NCBI RefSeq assembly: GCF_027942865.1
Contig: NC_134507.1
Coordinates: 33,462,447-33,526,446 of the forward strand
Source: Odontesthes bonariensis
Taxonomy: Eukaryota > Chordata > Actinopteri > Atheriniformes > Atherinopsidae
DNA: 64,000 nucleotides
Direction: 5' to 3'
Shown here in pieces: positions 1-10,983 of this stretch. Both the position numbers and the translations under genes were made by a program. The stretch's first letter is position 1. Every line of letters starts with the position of its first letter. The notes beneath the pieces are model-generated. The model was not told the origin of the DNA. It worked only from the letters and a program-made list of their open reading frames with translations, and did no database searches.

Positions 1-847
1 TTAGCCTGCTTAGCTGCCTTTTCCCTCAGTGCAGCCATGACGTTTGGACTAAAATGCGTTCACACATCTGATTCCAACACAACAGACATTTGAAAGAGTT
101 TCACAGCTTGAAGTTGAGCCTTGTGCCCTTTTAGTGTTGGAACAGCCTTAACTTTCAGCTTCAGTCATGAGCATCATACAGCTGTCTGGGAAGTACAGGG
201 AACAACTCCAAACCTTTTCCAGACTGCGTTAAAGTTTCTGGGTCTTTGGGGAAGATGATAAGGGTCAACTTTCCCTCGTAACGAAACACACATTGTCTTC
301 AAAAATATTTGTGTAGCAAGAACAGGAAAAGAATGAGAAAAGTTAACATCTGACCTTTAATGAAATGCAGAACAATGAAATACAGACGAGTGTAAAGCTT
401 GACTTCACATCAAACTGAAATGAAATATTGCTTCTTCAGATGTTTACATAAATACCCACAGCTGGTGCAAAGCTACTTTGTGGATCTTAACTTTAAACAA
501 AACAAATATGTTCAGTATAACAGAATAAACATGTTTCTACTTTCAAACAGACTGCATTTTGTTCTGTCCATCAACTCACAATTGATGCCATGTTTGTCTT
601 GAATGTCACGAGATCCGTCCCCAGTTAAAGCAATCCCAACAAATTATAAAGCACTTTCAATGGTTCTTCAAACATGTGCTCCCCACAGAACATTCAGAAC
701 TAAAGTCCTGACAAGAGAAGGTGGTAATCCACAAAGAAGATTTTTAATCTGAACAAAGGGGCAAGGCTTTTGATTGGTAGTTCCTGTTGATGCTCTCAGG
801 TGAATGTTTGCTTATCTGCCGTGAAAATTGTTTTTGATTTAAGCCAA
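1..847. other. Flank downstream of the zinc-finger gene
   Basis: No supported gene. Because the zinc-finger gene runs leftward and stops at 848, part of this A+T-rich stretch is probably its 3'UTR. I saw no clear polyadenylation signal on the minus strand and no repeat that I recognise. Confidence 0.4.
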
Positions 848-1798
848 TCATTTCTCTGCAGTGTGAATACGTTGGTGTCTCTTTAGATGAGATAATTGAG
901 TGAAAGTTGCCCCACACTGACCACAGATGAAAGGTTTCTGTCCTGTGTGAATACGTTGGTGTCTCTTTAGAGTAGATAATTCAGTGAAAGCTGCCCCACA
1001 CTGACCATAGCTGTGTGGCTTCTCTCCGGTGTGAATGCGTTGGTGTGCCTTTAGATGAGATAATGTAGTGAAAGCTGCCCCACACTGACCACAGCTGTAT
1101 GGCCTCTCTCCTCTGTGAATACGTTGGTGTGCCTTTAGATGAGATAATTGAGTGAAAGCTGCCCCACACTGACCACAGCTGAAAGGTTTCTCTCCTGTGT
1201 GAATACGTTGGTGTGCCTTTAGATTACCTAATTGAGTGAAAGCTGCCCCACACTGACCACAGCTGAAAGGCTTCTCTCCTGTGTGAATACGTTGGTGTGT
1301 CTTTAGATTACCTAATTGAGTGAAAGCTGCCCCACACTGACCACAGCTGTAAGGCTTCTCTCCTGTGTGACTACATTGGTGTGCCTTTAGCCTAAATAAT
1401 GCAGTGAAAGCTGCCCCACACTGACCACAGATGTATGGCTTCTCTCCTGTGTGAATACGTTGGTGTCTCTTTAGATGAGATAATGCAGTGAAAGCTGCCC
1501 CACACTGACCACAGCTGTATGGCTTCTCTCCTGTGTGAATACGTTGGTGTGCCTTTAGACTAGATAATGCAGTGAAAGCTGCCCCGCACTGACCACAGCT
1601 GAAAGGCTTCTCTCCTGTGTGAATGCGTTGGTGTGTCTTTAGATTACCTAACTGAGTGAAAGCTGCCCCACACTGACCACAGCTGTAAGGCTTCTCTCCA
1701 GTATGAATTATCTGATGATACCTCAGACGAGATCGTTTGATAACTTTCCCACAGTCCTTACAGCAGTGCCATCTGGATCCCTCTTGGGCTCTATGTTT
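848..1798 (-). CDS. C2H2 zinc-finger protein, last exon (11 fingers)
   Basis: Poly-zinc-finger protein, presumably a nuclear DNA-binding regulator. About 316 residues hold 11 C2H2 units joined by TGEKPY/F-type linkers. Finger 1 (CKDCGK..H..H) is divergent; fingers 2-11 are nearly identical copies of CGQCGAAFT-x-L-xx-L-K-x-H-QRIH, seen at DNA level as an 84-bp tandem array. Contact residues at helix positions -1/3/6 vary (QNT, ASA, AHR, ARA, QNT, QNA, QHA, THA, ETR, QHR) while the scaffold is constant. In finger 10 the first zinc-binding Cys is Tyr, so that finger is probably dead. There is no ATG at the left end of the open frame; a good splice acceptor (TGTCATTGCAG) precedes codon AAA at 1798, so I treat this as the last exon of a longer gene. 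Upstream exons (KRAB-like or other) are not visible because LINE sequence starts immediately beyond the acceptor. Confidence 0.88.
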   Translation of the reverse strand, partial: KHRAQEGSRWHCCKDCGKVIKRSRLRYHQIIHTGEKPYSCGQCGAAFTQLGNLKTHQRIHTGEKPFSCGQCGAAFTALSSLKAHQRIHTGEKPYSCGQCGAAFTALSHLKRHQRIHTGEKPYICGQCGAAFTALFRLKAHQCSHTGEKPYSCGQCGAAFTQLGNLKTHQRIHTGEKPFSCGQCGAAFTQLGNLKAHQRIHTGEKPFSCGQCGAAFTQLSHLKAHQRIHRGERPYSCGQCGAAFTTLSHLKAHQRIHTGEKPHSYGQCGAAFTELSTLKRHQRIHTGQKPFICGQCGATFTQLSHLKRHQRIHTAEK

Positions 1799-1815
1799 CT
1801 GCAATGACAGAGAGG

Positions 1816-2410
1816 AAGAAGACTTAGATCCTTTTGAAGTTGTGTTTTATGATAATCTTCAGACAATCTTAAATCACTGCAACTCGAAAAAGGAAATCAT
1901 CCTACTCGCTGATTTTAATATCAACTGGGACATCAAGTCAGGGAAAAAATTAAACAGCTGATGGATGAGTACAATTTGACACAAATTATAAAAGGACCGA
2001 CAAGAATAACTAATACATCAAATACAACAATTGATCTAATATTTACTAATAATCCTGAAAGAATCTCTGAGACTTTTAATCTATTATCAGGCCTTTCAGA
2101 TCACAACTTGTGCTCATGGAAAATTAAGAGGAAGCATTTAATGGCATCCACCAGAGGTCACCAGTTCTATTTCATACCCAAAAGCCAGCAACAATTCCTG
2201 AATGAGGAAATCCAAAATCTAGAAGGTCTAATATTCTGGAAAATAACGACATTGACGCTAGCTCAGATGCTTTATTAAAAAAAGTCAATGATATTATAAC
2301 GCACTTAAAAAAAAAGGGGTAAATCCAAGCAACATAGAAATAATCTACCTTAATTGAACAATGAAATTATAAAATGAATGAAAAATCGAGATAAAGTCTT
2401 AAGGATTACC
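1816..2410 (+). mobile_element. LINE fragment A1: apurinic-type endonuclease domain
   Basis: Decayed non-LTR retrotransposon. The frames encode the endonuclease motifs LLADFNINWD (about 1900-1930), then TTIDLIFTN and GLSDHNL (about 2025-2112), which are the D-x-N, D and SDH motifs of APE-type LINE endonucleases. One stop or frameshift occurs near 1959, and coding quality decays after 2280. The fragment has the same orientation as the RT fragment at 3690-4146 and the C-terminal fragment at 16196-16620, and I infer one original element. Confidence 0.75.
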
Positions 2411-3689
2411 CGTAAGGTGAAAGCAGATTCTATATTGAGGCCATAAATGGGGCAAATGGCAATTAAAAGCTAATATGGAACAAAATTAATAATATTAAAC
2501 TAAACTAGAAAAAATAGTAACGTTGAGTCGTTGTATCGTTGTAAAATATAAAGTTGAGTCTACAGTCATAAACTTTGAATGAGGTCTCTGTGACATTGTA
2601 TGGCTAAGTTATGATGCCTCCAAAATAGGGCAGTTTTTGGCTCGTTAAGCGCTTTTCAATGCATTTTCCCATTGCATTGTGGGTCATTTCAAACTTAACT
2701 TAACTATCAGTTTAAAGGAGAAATGCAGATCAGATTTATAACATGAAGCTGTTATAATAGGGCAGCCATCTTGGCTCTGCCCTCATAAGCAGTGTCAGAA
2801 CAGTGCAGGCTAACAAGGCGTTGCCCCGGTAACAGGAGCAGGTGCGGCTCGTCTTTGTCACTGACATGTACGCTCACTATGGCTTCTTAAAATTGCACTA
2901 TAATTTTGACTGCAGTCGACTATCTCGACCAAACGGTCACTGTTCGAAAAGCAAAAGTCATATCCGAATAATTCTTGAACCGTCAGCGCCCCAAGAGAAG
3001 GCAGAAGCCAGCGGTGTAATTTTAGTTCGGCTACTATGTGTGGCTCGTTTTTTATGGCAGTTTTAAAATCATTTTCACCTGAATTTTCTGATTTTAGGCC
3101 TTTATAATGGGTGGAATGTCAGCTGGAGGGCCGACTCTCTGGGCTCAGAGGCAATTTGTGATAAAAATGCCGTTTTGAAGTAAAATTTGTCCAGATCGGG
3201 CAGATATTTTGGACATGAGAGACATTTGTTTGAGGAATTGGTGCAGTATTACATTCAGAGTGAGAAACATAGTGGGAGAGACACCTCAGCTGAGATGTAG
3301 TCTTCCTAAAACTTAAACCGCCGTTGTGTCAAAGCTGTATAATATATATACAAACCCTTTGATTCAGTTAAAGCCGAGAGTCTCCTGTCACATATAAACT
3401 TTGAATGAGGTCTGTGTTATGCTTTATGGCTGAGTTATAAGGCCTCTAAAATAGGCCATAGTACTCGTTAAGTGCTTTTCAATGCATTTTCCCCATTCAC
3501 AATTTTCCGACTTTTTCCCATTTTGTCGGAATTCCTTTAGACAAATGAGAGCCAAACATAATAGCATACCATTCCCGATCGATAAGCACGCAGGCCGGTC
3601 GGACCATCGCTGCTAGACTAGTAGCACGCCGAACTTTAGGGCGGAAACGGGAGAATAAAAAGTCTGGCAACAGATTAAATATGTCTAAT
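2411..3689. other. Non-coding stretch with a ~105-bp direct repeat
   Basis: No gene. A segment beginning ATAAACTTTGAATGAGGTC occurs at about 2568-2675 and again, diverged, at about 3394-3498, both ending in the run TTTTCAATGCATTTTCCC. It separates the endonuclease and RT parts of LINE A, so it probably belongs to an element inserted there. I could not define its termini. Confidence 0.45.
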
Positions 3690-4146
3690 GCCTTCGGCTG
3701 GCGCCCATAATTATTTATCTCCCCATCTTAGTGGTCTACAGCTCCATGTAAACGATGAGCTAACTGAACAACCTGGAGATTACTGTGAGTTATCAATAGA
3801 TTTTTCAGTTGAGGAACTTGCGAAGCCCTTTAAATGCTCACATATTTCATCTCTAAAAAGGCCAGAGATTCATTTGGTCTTACTAGTGACCTTTTAAAGA
3901 CCAATAAACAGGCTCTTGCTGACCCAGCTGCACATCTTGGAAATGTGTCCATAAAACAAGGAACGGTATTATCGACGTCTTTAAGGCCGACAAAATCTAT
4001 CGACCCATAAGTATTTTACCTGGAATTTCCAAAGTAGCGGAGAAATGGGTTACCACAGAACCGATTGAACACTGAAATAATGGCCATGCCACTCTTCATC
4101 CAATGCAGTTTGGATTTAGGAAATTCCATTCAGCAGAGACAGCAAC
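3690..4146 (+). mobile_element. LINE fragment A2: N-terminal reverse-transcriptase region
   Basis: Translations in shifting frames give the RT entry region of a fish LINE: a segment before the fingers (RDSFGLTSDLLK-like around 3860-3900), then MQFGFRKFHSAETATCYFLE at 4103-4162. Frameshifts and stops are frequent. The catalytic part of this RT is missing: the text switches directly into an L2-type LINE, so the L2 insertion was accompanied by loss of the middle of this element. The C-terminal end reappears at 10984-11022 and 16196-16620. Confidence 0.7.
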
Positions 4147-4438
4147 TTGTTATTTCCTAGAAAACTTAAAGAAGCCCAGGAAGAAGGAGGCCTTCAGGGC
4201 AGGAGACAAGGCCCAGATGAGGAGCATCCAGCACGACCTGAGGGACAAACTGCGGCAGTGCAAGGACTCCTACAGGAGGAAGCTGGAGGCCAAGCTCCAG
4301 CAGAACAACACCAGAGATGTGTGGTCGGGGATGAAAGACATAACCGGCTTGAAGGTGAAAGGCAGACAGACTGTGGGCACCCTGGAGAGGGCTAACGAGC
4401 TGAACACCTTCTTCAACAGGTTCAGCTCCCCACCCTCA

Positions 4439-5138
4439 AGCCTGATTCTTACTCGGCGCAACCGCGCAACTGTTCTGGCTCGAGAACCATTAATGACGTC
4501 ATCGAAAGCGCCAGCCCCTTCACAGTTCCTTCAGCTTATAAGCGCAGTTTGCGCCGAGTATGCGTTACAGTTCTCTCCAGACCAGCTGGCGTCACTGTTG
4601 AGGAAACAAGCTGAAGAACCGGACGAAGAAAAGCATACACAATGCCACCTGTGGTGTCACGTCAGCAGAGGCTGGCACATCTGATGGAATGAATTTACTC
4701 TGGGTCTAGAACTGTATATGTATCTCAGAGCTAAGCGGTTGCGGCAAAAACAGAATGCACGGATGCATTTCCATGTTTTCTTCACCTCCACCACCGACTG
4801 CCCCAGATGCCTGCCAAATTCCCCCCAGGAATTCGACACTGCCGTGTTGTCCCAGTGTAACTTCATAGACGTGTCGTACAGATGTTTGTAGAGGCGCACC
4901 CTCTCGGTCACCGCGGTCTCTGCAGTGTTCATGTTTCCTTTCTCTTGGTCAGCTGTTTCCGGTTGAGCTCGCGTGAAGTCAGAAAAAAAGTTGTGTGCGC
5001 GACCTTGCGACGCGCGAGGATTTTTTAGCTTGCGACGGGGGGCGTGGCGGAATTTTGGGTCACGTGACCGTTTGCGCCATTTGCAACCAGCTAGTAAGAA
5101 TGGGTCAAAGCGAGGTTGCGCCGAGTAAGAATCAGGCT
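4439..5138. mobile_element. PIF-Harbinger element (700 bp) with MADF-type gene
   Basis: Boundaries are read directly: 25-bp perfect terminal inverted repeats (4439-4463 and 5114-5138, starting AGCCTGATTCTTACTCGG) flanked by a 3-bp duplication TCA (4436-4438 and 5139-5141). A 3-bp duplication and the protein content fit PIF-Harbinger. Removing the element rejoins the L2 coding sequence. No transposase catalytic domain is present, so it depends on a helper. Confidence 0.88.
4657..4935 (-). pseudogene. MADF (Myb/SANT-like) domain of a Harbinger accessory protein
   Basis: On the minus strand the element encodes a MADF domain: VRLYKHLYDTS, then KLHWDNTAVSNSWGEFGRHL and VKKTWKCIR, with the regularly spaced Trp residues of MADF/SANT three-helix domains. 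PIF-Harbinger elements carry a second gene with such a DNA-binding domain that works with the transposase. The reading frame continues both ways through terminal-repeat sequence, so the true start is unclear; a Met before NTAETAVTERV (about 4932) is the likely start. About 90 residues remain, and the end of the domain runs into unrelated sequence. Confidence 0.6.
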
Positions 5139-6536
5139 TCAGCTGTCTCCTCCACTTCACACCTCGCCCCCCCACCACACATCCTGCGGACATCAACCCC
5201 CGACTGCTCTCAACGCCTTTGTCCTCCACTTCTCAACCCCCCCTGCTGAGTGCATTGGACTTCAACACCTCTCCTCCAGACTGCTTTTACCCCACTGAGG
5301 CATCAACCCCCCTCCCCCGCCTGATGTGAGTACTGGCCAGGTGAAGAGACAGCTGGAAAGACTCCACCTAGGCAAGGCTGCAGGACCTGATGGCATCAGC
5401 CCCAGAGTTCTGAGGACCTGTGCCAGCCAGCTGTCTGTTTAACCTGAGCCTGTACCTAGAGAGGATCCCAGCACCATGGAAGACGTCCTGCGTGGTTCCT
5501 GTCCCGAAGAAGATGACACTATTCTGGACTCAATGATTACCGACCAGTAGCTCTCACATCTCATGTGATGAAGGTGCTGGAGAGACTGGTCATGACGCAT
5601 CTCAGACCGCAGGTGGCTTCTTCCCTTGACCCTCTACAGTTTGCCTACCAGCCTCACCTGGGGGTGGATGATGCTGTTGTTTACCTGCTGCAGCGTGCTC
5701 ACTCGTACCTGGATGGATCTGGTTGCACTTTGAGAATCACATTCTTTGATTTTTCGAATGCATTCAACACAATCCGGCCGGGTCTACTGAGTGACAAACT
5801 GCAGGTCATGGGGGTAGACACATCCATCATCTCCTGGATTGCTAACTACCTGACAGACAGACCACAGTATGTCCTGCTGGGCAGTGTTCTGTCTGATGTG
5901 GTGGTTGGCAGTGCAGGAGCTCCTCAGGGGACTGTGCTGTCTCCTTTCCTGTTTACCTTGTACACCACAGACTTTAAATACAACTCAGAGTCATGCCACT
6001 TGCAGAAGTATTCAGATGACTCTGCAGTTGTTGGGTGTATAAGGGATGGACAGGAGGGGGAGTACAGAGCGCTGGTAGAGGATTTTGTGGATTGGTCTGG
6101 CAGAAATCACCTGCTTCTGAATGTGGCAAAGACCAGAGAGATGGTCATTGACTTCAGAAGGAGGAGGACGGCTCCAAAACCTGTGCGTTCTGGGAGAGGA
6201 TGTTGCAGTGGTGGAGGACTACAAGTACCTGGGCGTGCACCTGGACAACGGACTGAACTGGAGGACCAACACCGATGCTGTCTACAAGAAGGGAATGAGC
6301 CGACTCTATTTTCTGAGGAAGCTGAGATCCTTCAATGTGTGCAGCAAGATGTTGGAAATAGGGCTGTCGCGATAACCGCAAAATGTAATCACCGCCGTGC
6401 TGAGAGGACCTCCGCGTTGCATGTCCAGGCCACCGCCACCACCGCCCACCGCACGCCCCCTTGCGCGCGCAGAACAACTCGAGAAACTAAAAGAGTTTTT
6501 AAGAATGCACAGTACATACAAAGCGACTGACAGAAC

Positions 6537-7223
6537 TAGGGGTGCAACGGATCAAAAATCTCACGGTTCGGATCGTTCCTCGGATCAGAGTCACGGATCG
6601 GATCATTTTTCGGATCAGCAAAAAAAAAAAAAAAAAAAAAAAAACATGTTTTGTCTTTTTGTTTATCAACACTTTTAAATTATTAAATTGAGATATATAA
6701 AATCAACTTAAAGAGCGCAATTAACATCTTCTTTTCAACATAATCAAAGAAAAACAACTTAAAGTGCAACATAAAAACACACCGATAGTGTTTGTGATCG
6801 CTTTAGCCCGGTCAGATTGTGAAGGAAGGGGCTGCCTAAATGCCGCGGTTGTTCACCCGCTTTCGGTTTCACTCCTGTCAGTGAAACACCGGGGTGATGT
6901 CGCTGCAAAGTCTGCACCGAAGTCTAGCCTACTTTTATTTTCCATGCCCACTGTTCTACATGTTTTACGCTGAGGACAATAAATCACAAACGAGCCATAG
7001 GACTGTTTGCTTATTGAAGAGGGAACTGTTGTAGACTTTTACCCAGAGCGTGGAAAGTAGCTCTGTCCCTGGAAACTAGCAGGAATGGTAACAGCTGTGT
7101 GAGGACTGAACATGCGCACAATTTTTTTTTTTTCCATAAAGCAATCTGCGGATCATGTGTGTGCCGAACCAAAATAATTGATCCGAACGGATCACGGATC
7201 AATGATGATCCGTTGCACCACTA
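6537..7223. mobile_element. hAT MITE B (687 bp)
   Basis: Ends TAGGGGTGCAACGGATCA and its inverted partner (TAGTGGTGCAACGGATCA), with a perfect 8-bp duplication GACAGAAC at 6529-6536 and 7224-7231. Repeats of GGATCA/GATCCG near both ends are subterminal motifs. It contains a poly(A) run at about 6620-6643. No transposase. Confidence 0.92.
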
Positions 7224-7769
7224 GACAGAACTGATACTTTTTTTAAGCCAGCACAGTAATAATGATAATGAGTGTTTGTAATCTATCTCCGGGTGTTCCC
7301 TCAATAAAACACACATGCACCATCATTGCATAAATTGGTCAAGGGCCATGCTTTCCAGTAGGGCTGCAACTAACGACTATTTTAATAGTCGACTAGTCAC
7401 CGACTATTGAAACGATTAATCGGATAATTACTAATTTTTTCTTAAATTTAGGATGAAGTTGCTTTAATTATGTGGCAAATGATAATAAACACAAGAAAGA
7501 TGGGTACTTCAATGAAAAATGCATCTTTTATTCAACTTTGCTGCTGATTCATACAAAAAGTAAATAAAAATGTCCTATCTAAAACCAATTAGGCACAGTG
7601 CTCGGTCAGTATAGACATAAATCCATAAATAAATAAACCTCTGTCCATTTTTTAAGGACAGGCAAATGTGTTTTATAAAAAATAAATAATTACAATCAAG
7701 TAAACATTTTTTTCCTGTAAACCAAGGACAGGCTCGTTAGCAGCAGTAAAACAGTAAATAAAACAAATA

Positions 7770-8193
7770 TTAAAGCTGCGGTCGGCAACTTTTTTTTAGT
7801 CATATTAGCTTGAACTGTCATGGGATTCTGGAAGTAGAATATTAAATAGGCTGTTTAGGAAAAATAACGAAATCTGTAGCTCCCTCTGAAGCCTGTAATC
7901 ATGCTTGCAAAAACCGAGCGCTCCCGGCTGTTTTTAACCAATCAAGTTAGGGTGGAGGAATCCTACCTGTCAATCACAGCTTGTGCACACGCTGCTGAGC
8001 ATGAGTCTGCCCCAGCTTGTGTGCGCTCACACTGGTGTGAACTCACGTGCACCACCTCGTCCACAGAGGGGGAGGGGTTTGGGGGGCGATTCGGAGCTTG
8101 TTAGAGGTTGGGGGAGGGACCTGAAAGTTGTATCAGTTCGAATTTTCCGACTTTAGACTCGCAATTTTGAAAACCTGCCGACTGCAGCTTTAA
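7770..8193. mobile_element. TTAA-type MITE, full copy
   Basis: TTAA followed by AGCTGCGGTCGGCA at 7770-7787, with the inverted partner TGCCGACTGCAGCT then TTAA at 8176-8193. The TTAA target fits piggyBac or Kolobok families. A diverged second copy in the other orientation lies at 33030-33420. Short ORFs inside are not coding evidence. Confidence 0.8.
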
Positions 8194-8361
8194 GTGCATT
8201 TTGTGAAGTAAATTCAGTGGTCAACTGCACAGTCTGTTTCAAAAGAACTTTACAATTCTCCGCTTTTAACAACACAGCTGAAAATAAAGCATTCAGAGTT
8301 GTCCAAAATCAAGTAAACATGGACTGTGTGATACAACCTGGACACAAACCTGTCATGGTGG

Positions 8362-9179
8362 GGGGCGGTCGGTGGCATAGTGGGTTAAGCAGCCGCCCCA
8401 TGTACAGAGGCTTAAGCCTGGTTTATAGTTGGTAACGCAAGACGCAAAGCAAGACGCAAGGAGAAACGCAAGCCCTTGCGCGGTTGCAAGCCCCCCATTG
8501 CGAGCTTGCGTGTGTCACCTCATTTTTCTAAACTTTACGCAAGAAAAGACGCAAGCCTACTACTTGAAAACGGCATACTCATCGATCTGACAGTATGCAG
8601 AGCATTTACACACAGTGCACTTCACTCCTGCCAGAGTCGAAATCAGCCGGCCTGAAAAGCTGATTTCCCTTGAGCTATAAACTCTGTAAATATATAACTT
8701 TAGCAACATTTGAAACATTTTCAGGCAAGAAAGTAGTCGTTTAGACCGCCAAGGTGTTGAAAATCTGACAAAATACCGGCTATTTACAAGAAGAAGAAGC
8801 ATGACTCCACTTGAAGAGGTCCTGGCGGTGAATTTCCTTTCATCGTAGTAGGCTTGTCATTGAAAAAACCCGCTACTCCACCTACTGTCCTGGCGGTGAA
8901 TCGCCACGCAGCACACGCAAGCGCCGGCAAAGCTAAATGAAGTATAAACGTCTCGAGCCATTTACATAAACGCAAGAAGAAAGCGCAAGGGCAGTAAAAA
9001 GAAGTATAACTCAGCCTTTAGTCCTCGATGCAGCGGGCCCCGGTTCGATTCCCGCACCAAGCGGCCCTTTGCTGCGTGTCTTCCCCATCTCTCTGCCCCC
9101 TGCTTCCTGTCTCTCTCACACTGTCCTATCATTAAAGGCATAAAAAGCCCAAAAAAATACTTAAAAAAAAAAAAAAAAA
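8362..9179 (+). mobile_element. tRNA-derived SINE, interrupted by a Harbinger MITE
   Basis: Pol III type SINE with a tRNA-like head: box A-like GGCATAGTGGGTTAAGCAG at about 8372 and box B GGTTCGATTCC at about 9042, followed by a tRNA-unrelated body and an A-rich tail (about 9163-9179). A 13-bp duplication CCTGTCATGGTGG flanks it (8349-8361 and 9180-9192). The two halves (8362-8414 and 9018-9179) are separated by the MITE at 8415-9017, which parts box A from box B and should have inactivated it. Confidence 0.88.
8415..9017. mobile_element. PIF-Harbinger MITE (603 bp) inside the SINE
   Basis: Ends AGCCTGGTTTATAGTT and AGGCTGAGTTATACTT (inverted), with duplication TTA at 8412-8414 and 9018-9020, the classic Harbinger target. 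Many ACGCAAG subterminal motifs lie near both ends (about 8445-8475, 8530-8550, 8970-8990). The first bases AGCCTG are shared with the 700-bp element at 4439-5138, suggesting a related family. No protein. Confidence 0.87.
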
Positions 9180-10983
9180 CCTGTCATGGTGGACCGACCA
9201 GGTTTAAAATCAACATGAGTCTCAGGCTATGTCGTTCAGTTTGTTCATCCTAAGAAAAGTCAGCATATCCACATGCTCTCGTGTGAGGCTTGCTCTCTTC
9301 TGGGAGCAGATATTTCCTGCTGCTGAGAAGATTCGCTCTGCCGGGATGGATGTTGCAGGAATGCACAGAAGAGATCTTGCTAGGTTTGACAGTGTGGGAA
9401 AATGCCTCTCATTTTCTCTCCACCATTTTCAACTTACCGAGGCGAGTCAGACTCCGTTTCGTTTAACTGCCCAACGTGCTTTCTCTTTAAATGTTTGTGC
9501 ATCACCGAGGGTCTGCTTTGCAAACCTTGCAAGTTATCTTTTTAGTCGCCGTATCCAGGCTAAAATGCTCCCGAACTTTAGAAGTTTTGGCACGCATTAG
9601 CTAATGTGTTGGATGCCGCCATTTCTGTGTACATTACCGCTCGACAGAGACGCATGTGAGAGTGCATGTGCGACTCTCGGAAGAGATTGTAATTAAGTGA
9701 GATGCCTCACTCTGTTTGAAAAACACGTCTGGCGACAATAGTCGACAATGGAATTCATTGTCGACTATTTCTATTATCGATTTTTGTCGACAACGTCGAC
9801 TAATCGTGGCAGCCCTACTTTCCAGGAAACATCGGTGAGTAACTTGATATCAGTCATGTTCCTTAACTTTTAAGTTTTAGGGCCTAGGTCTGTAGGCCTA
9901 TTTAAAAAAAAAAAAAAAAAAAAAAAATTTAAAAATGTGCCGGGCCAGAAATAAGCTCTAACAACTTCGCGGAAACAGTTAAAGTTCAGCTTGGGTTGGT
10001 TGGACGGCGGGAAGTCTGTTAAAAAAAAAACTGTATCCCGGACACGTGAGCTCAACTGCTGCACTGATCTGCTTCGTTTTGCTCCCTCATAACTAAACGA
10101 AACGTGCGCAGGTCTGCAACAATGTTGATATTTGCCATGTGGCACTGGCAACAATGCAGAACTGGGGTATGCGCTGCTTGATCTCCGCTATGTTGGTCTG
10201 TGAGCGAGTAAATGACAGGCAAAGCAAAGTGAAATGTCAGAATCGCTGGGAAAAAAAGACGGATTATGCGCTCGATTTTCATCTAACATTGCGTGTCGTG
10301 GAAAGTAGCCTAATGAACAAAAATGCGATATCACCGCATACCGCGCTGTTGAGCGGCTATGAGTCACCGCGGTGGGAATTTCCTCACCGCGACAGCCCTA
10401 GTTGGAGATGTTCTATCAGTCCGTTGTTGCCAGTGCACTCTTCTTCGCTGTGGTCTGCTGGGGGAACAGCATCAGAGCCGGTGACACCAGCAGGCTTAAT
10501 AAACTCATTAAGAAGGCTGGTTCTGTCATCGGCTGCAAACTGGACTCATTTGAATCGGTGGTGGAGAGGAGGACACTGAACAAACTGTTATCCATCATGG
10601 ATAACCCCACCCATCCTCTCCACCAGCTGCTGGTTGGACAGCGGAGCTCCTTTTCCAACAGGCTCATCCAGCTCCGCCGTCACAAGGAACGATTCAGGAA
10701 ATCCTTCCTACCAGCAGCCATCACCATCTACAACACCTCCCCTCTGGCTGGAAGAGAACTTCAAGCTCAATAGGCCTGAAGTCTCTCCTAAAAAACAATA
10801 ACAAAAAAAAACCTCTTCATACTGTAGATTTGTACATAGCTAATATTTATTCACTATTTTTATTTTATTTTATTCTATTTGCTTGTTTTTACTTTAATTG
10901 TTTACATATCTTTTACTGTATGCTGCTGCAACACAACAATTTCCCAAATTGGGATGAATAAAGTACTTATCTATCTATCTATT

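Larger units (their letters stand above)
7359..9817. mobile_element. hAT element C (2.46 kb), host of a MITE and a SINE
   Basis: Ends TAGGGCTGC(A/C)AC in inverted orientation, with a perfect 8-bp duplication CTTTCCAG at 7351-7358 and 9818-9825. Subterminal GTCGAC/TAATCG motifs occur near both ends. No transposase is visible. Inside are a TTAA MITE at 7770-8193 and a tRNA SINE at 8362-9179. Confidence 0.92.
6359..10400. mobile_element. hAT element A, carrying two nested hATs
   Basis: Ends TAGGGCTGTCGCG(A/G)T in inverted orientation (6359 onward and up to 10400), with 8-bp duplication GTTGGAAA/GTTGGAGA (6351-6358, 10401-10408; one mismatch). The interrupted codons are in L2 copy 1. Its own sequence is only about 880 bp (6359-6536, 7232-7350, 9826-10400) and has no transposase; the rest is nested hATs at 6537-7223 and 7359-9817. 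Confidence 0.87.
4147..10982 (+). mobile_element. L2-type LINE copy 1, 5'-truncated, split by two DNA transposons
   Basis: Own sequence lies at about 4165-4438, 5139-6358 and 10401-10982. It encodes the linker before RT (RDVWSGMKDITGLK, ANELNTFFNRFSS), RT motifs KAAGPDGISPRVL, FFDFSNAFNTI (motif A), APQGTVLSPFLF (motif B) and the catalytic YSDD, then the C-terminal tail ending RKSFLPAAITIYN. Frameshifts occur near 5440, 5520 and 6180. The 3' end is AATAAAGTACTTATC followed by a (TATC)n tail at about 10962-10982, typical of L2/Maui LINEs. It is interrupted by the Harbinger element at 4439-5138 and the hAT at 6359-10400; reading resumes across both with the target duplication. Confidence 0.88.

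Noticed and set aside
399..602. 67-codon open frame left of the zinc-finger gene
   Set aside because: No domain, A+T-rich composition, length expected by chance.
848..1798. CRISPR-like regular repeats
   Set aside because: The 84-bp period is the zinc-finger codon module, in a fish genome; no spacers.
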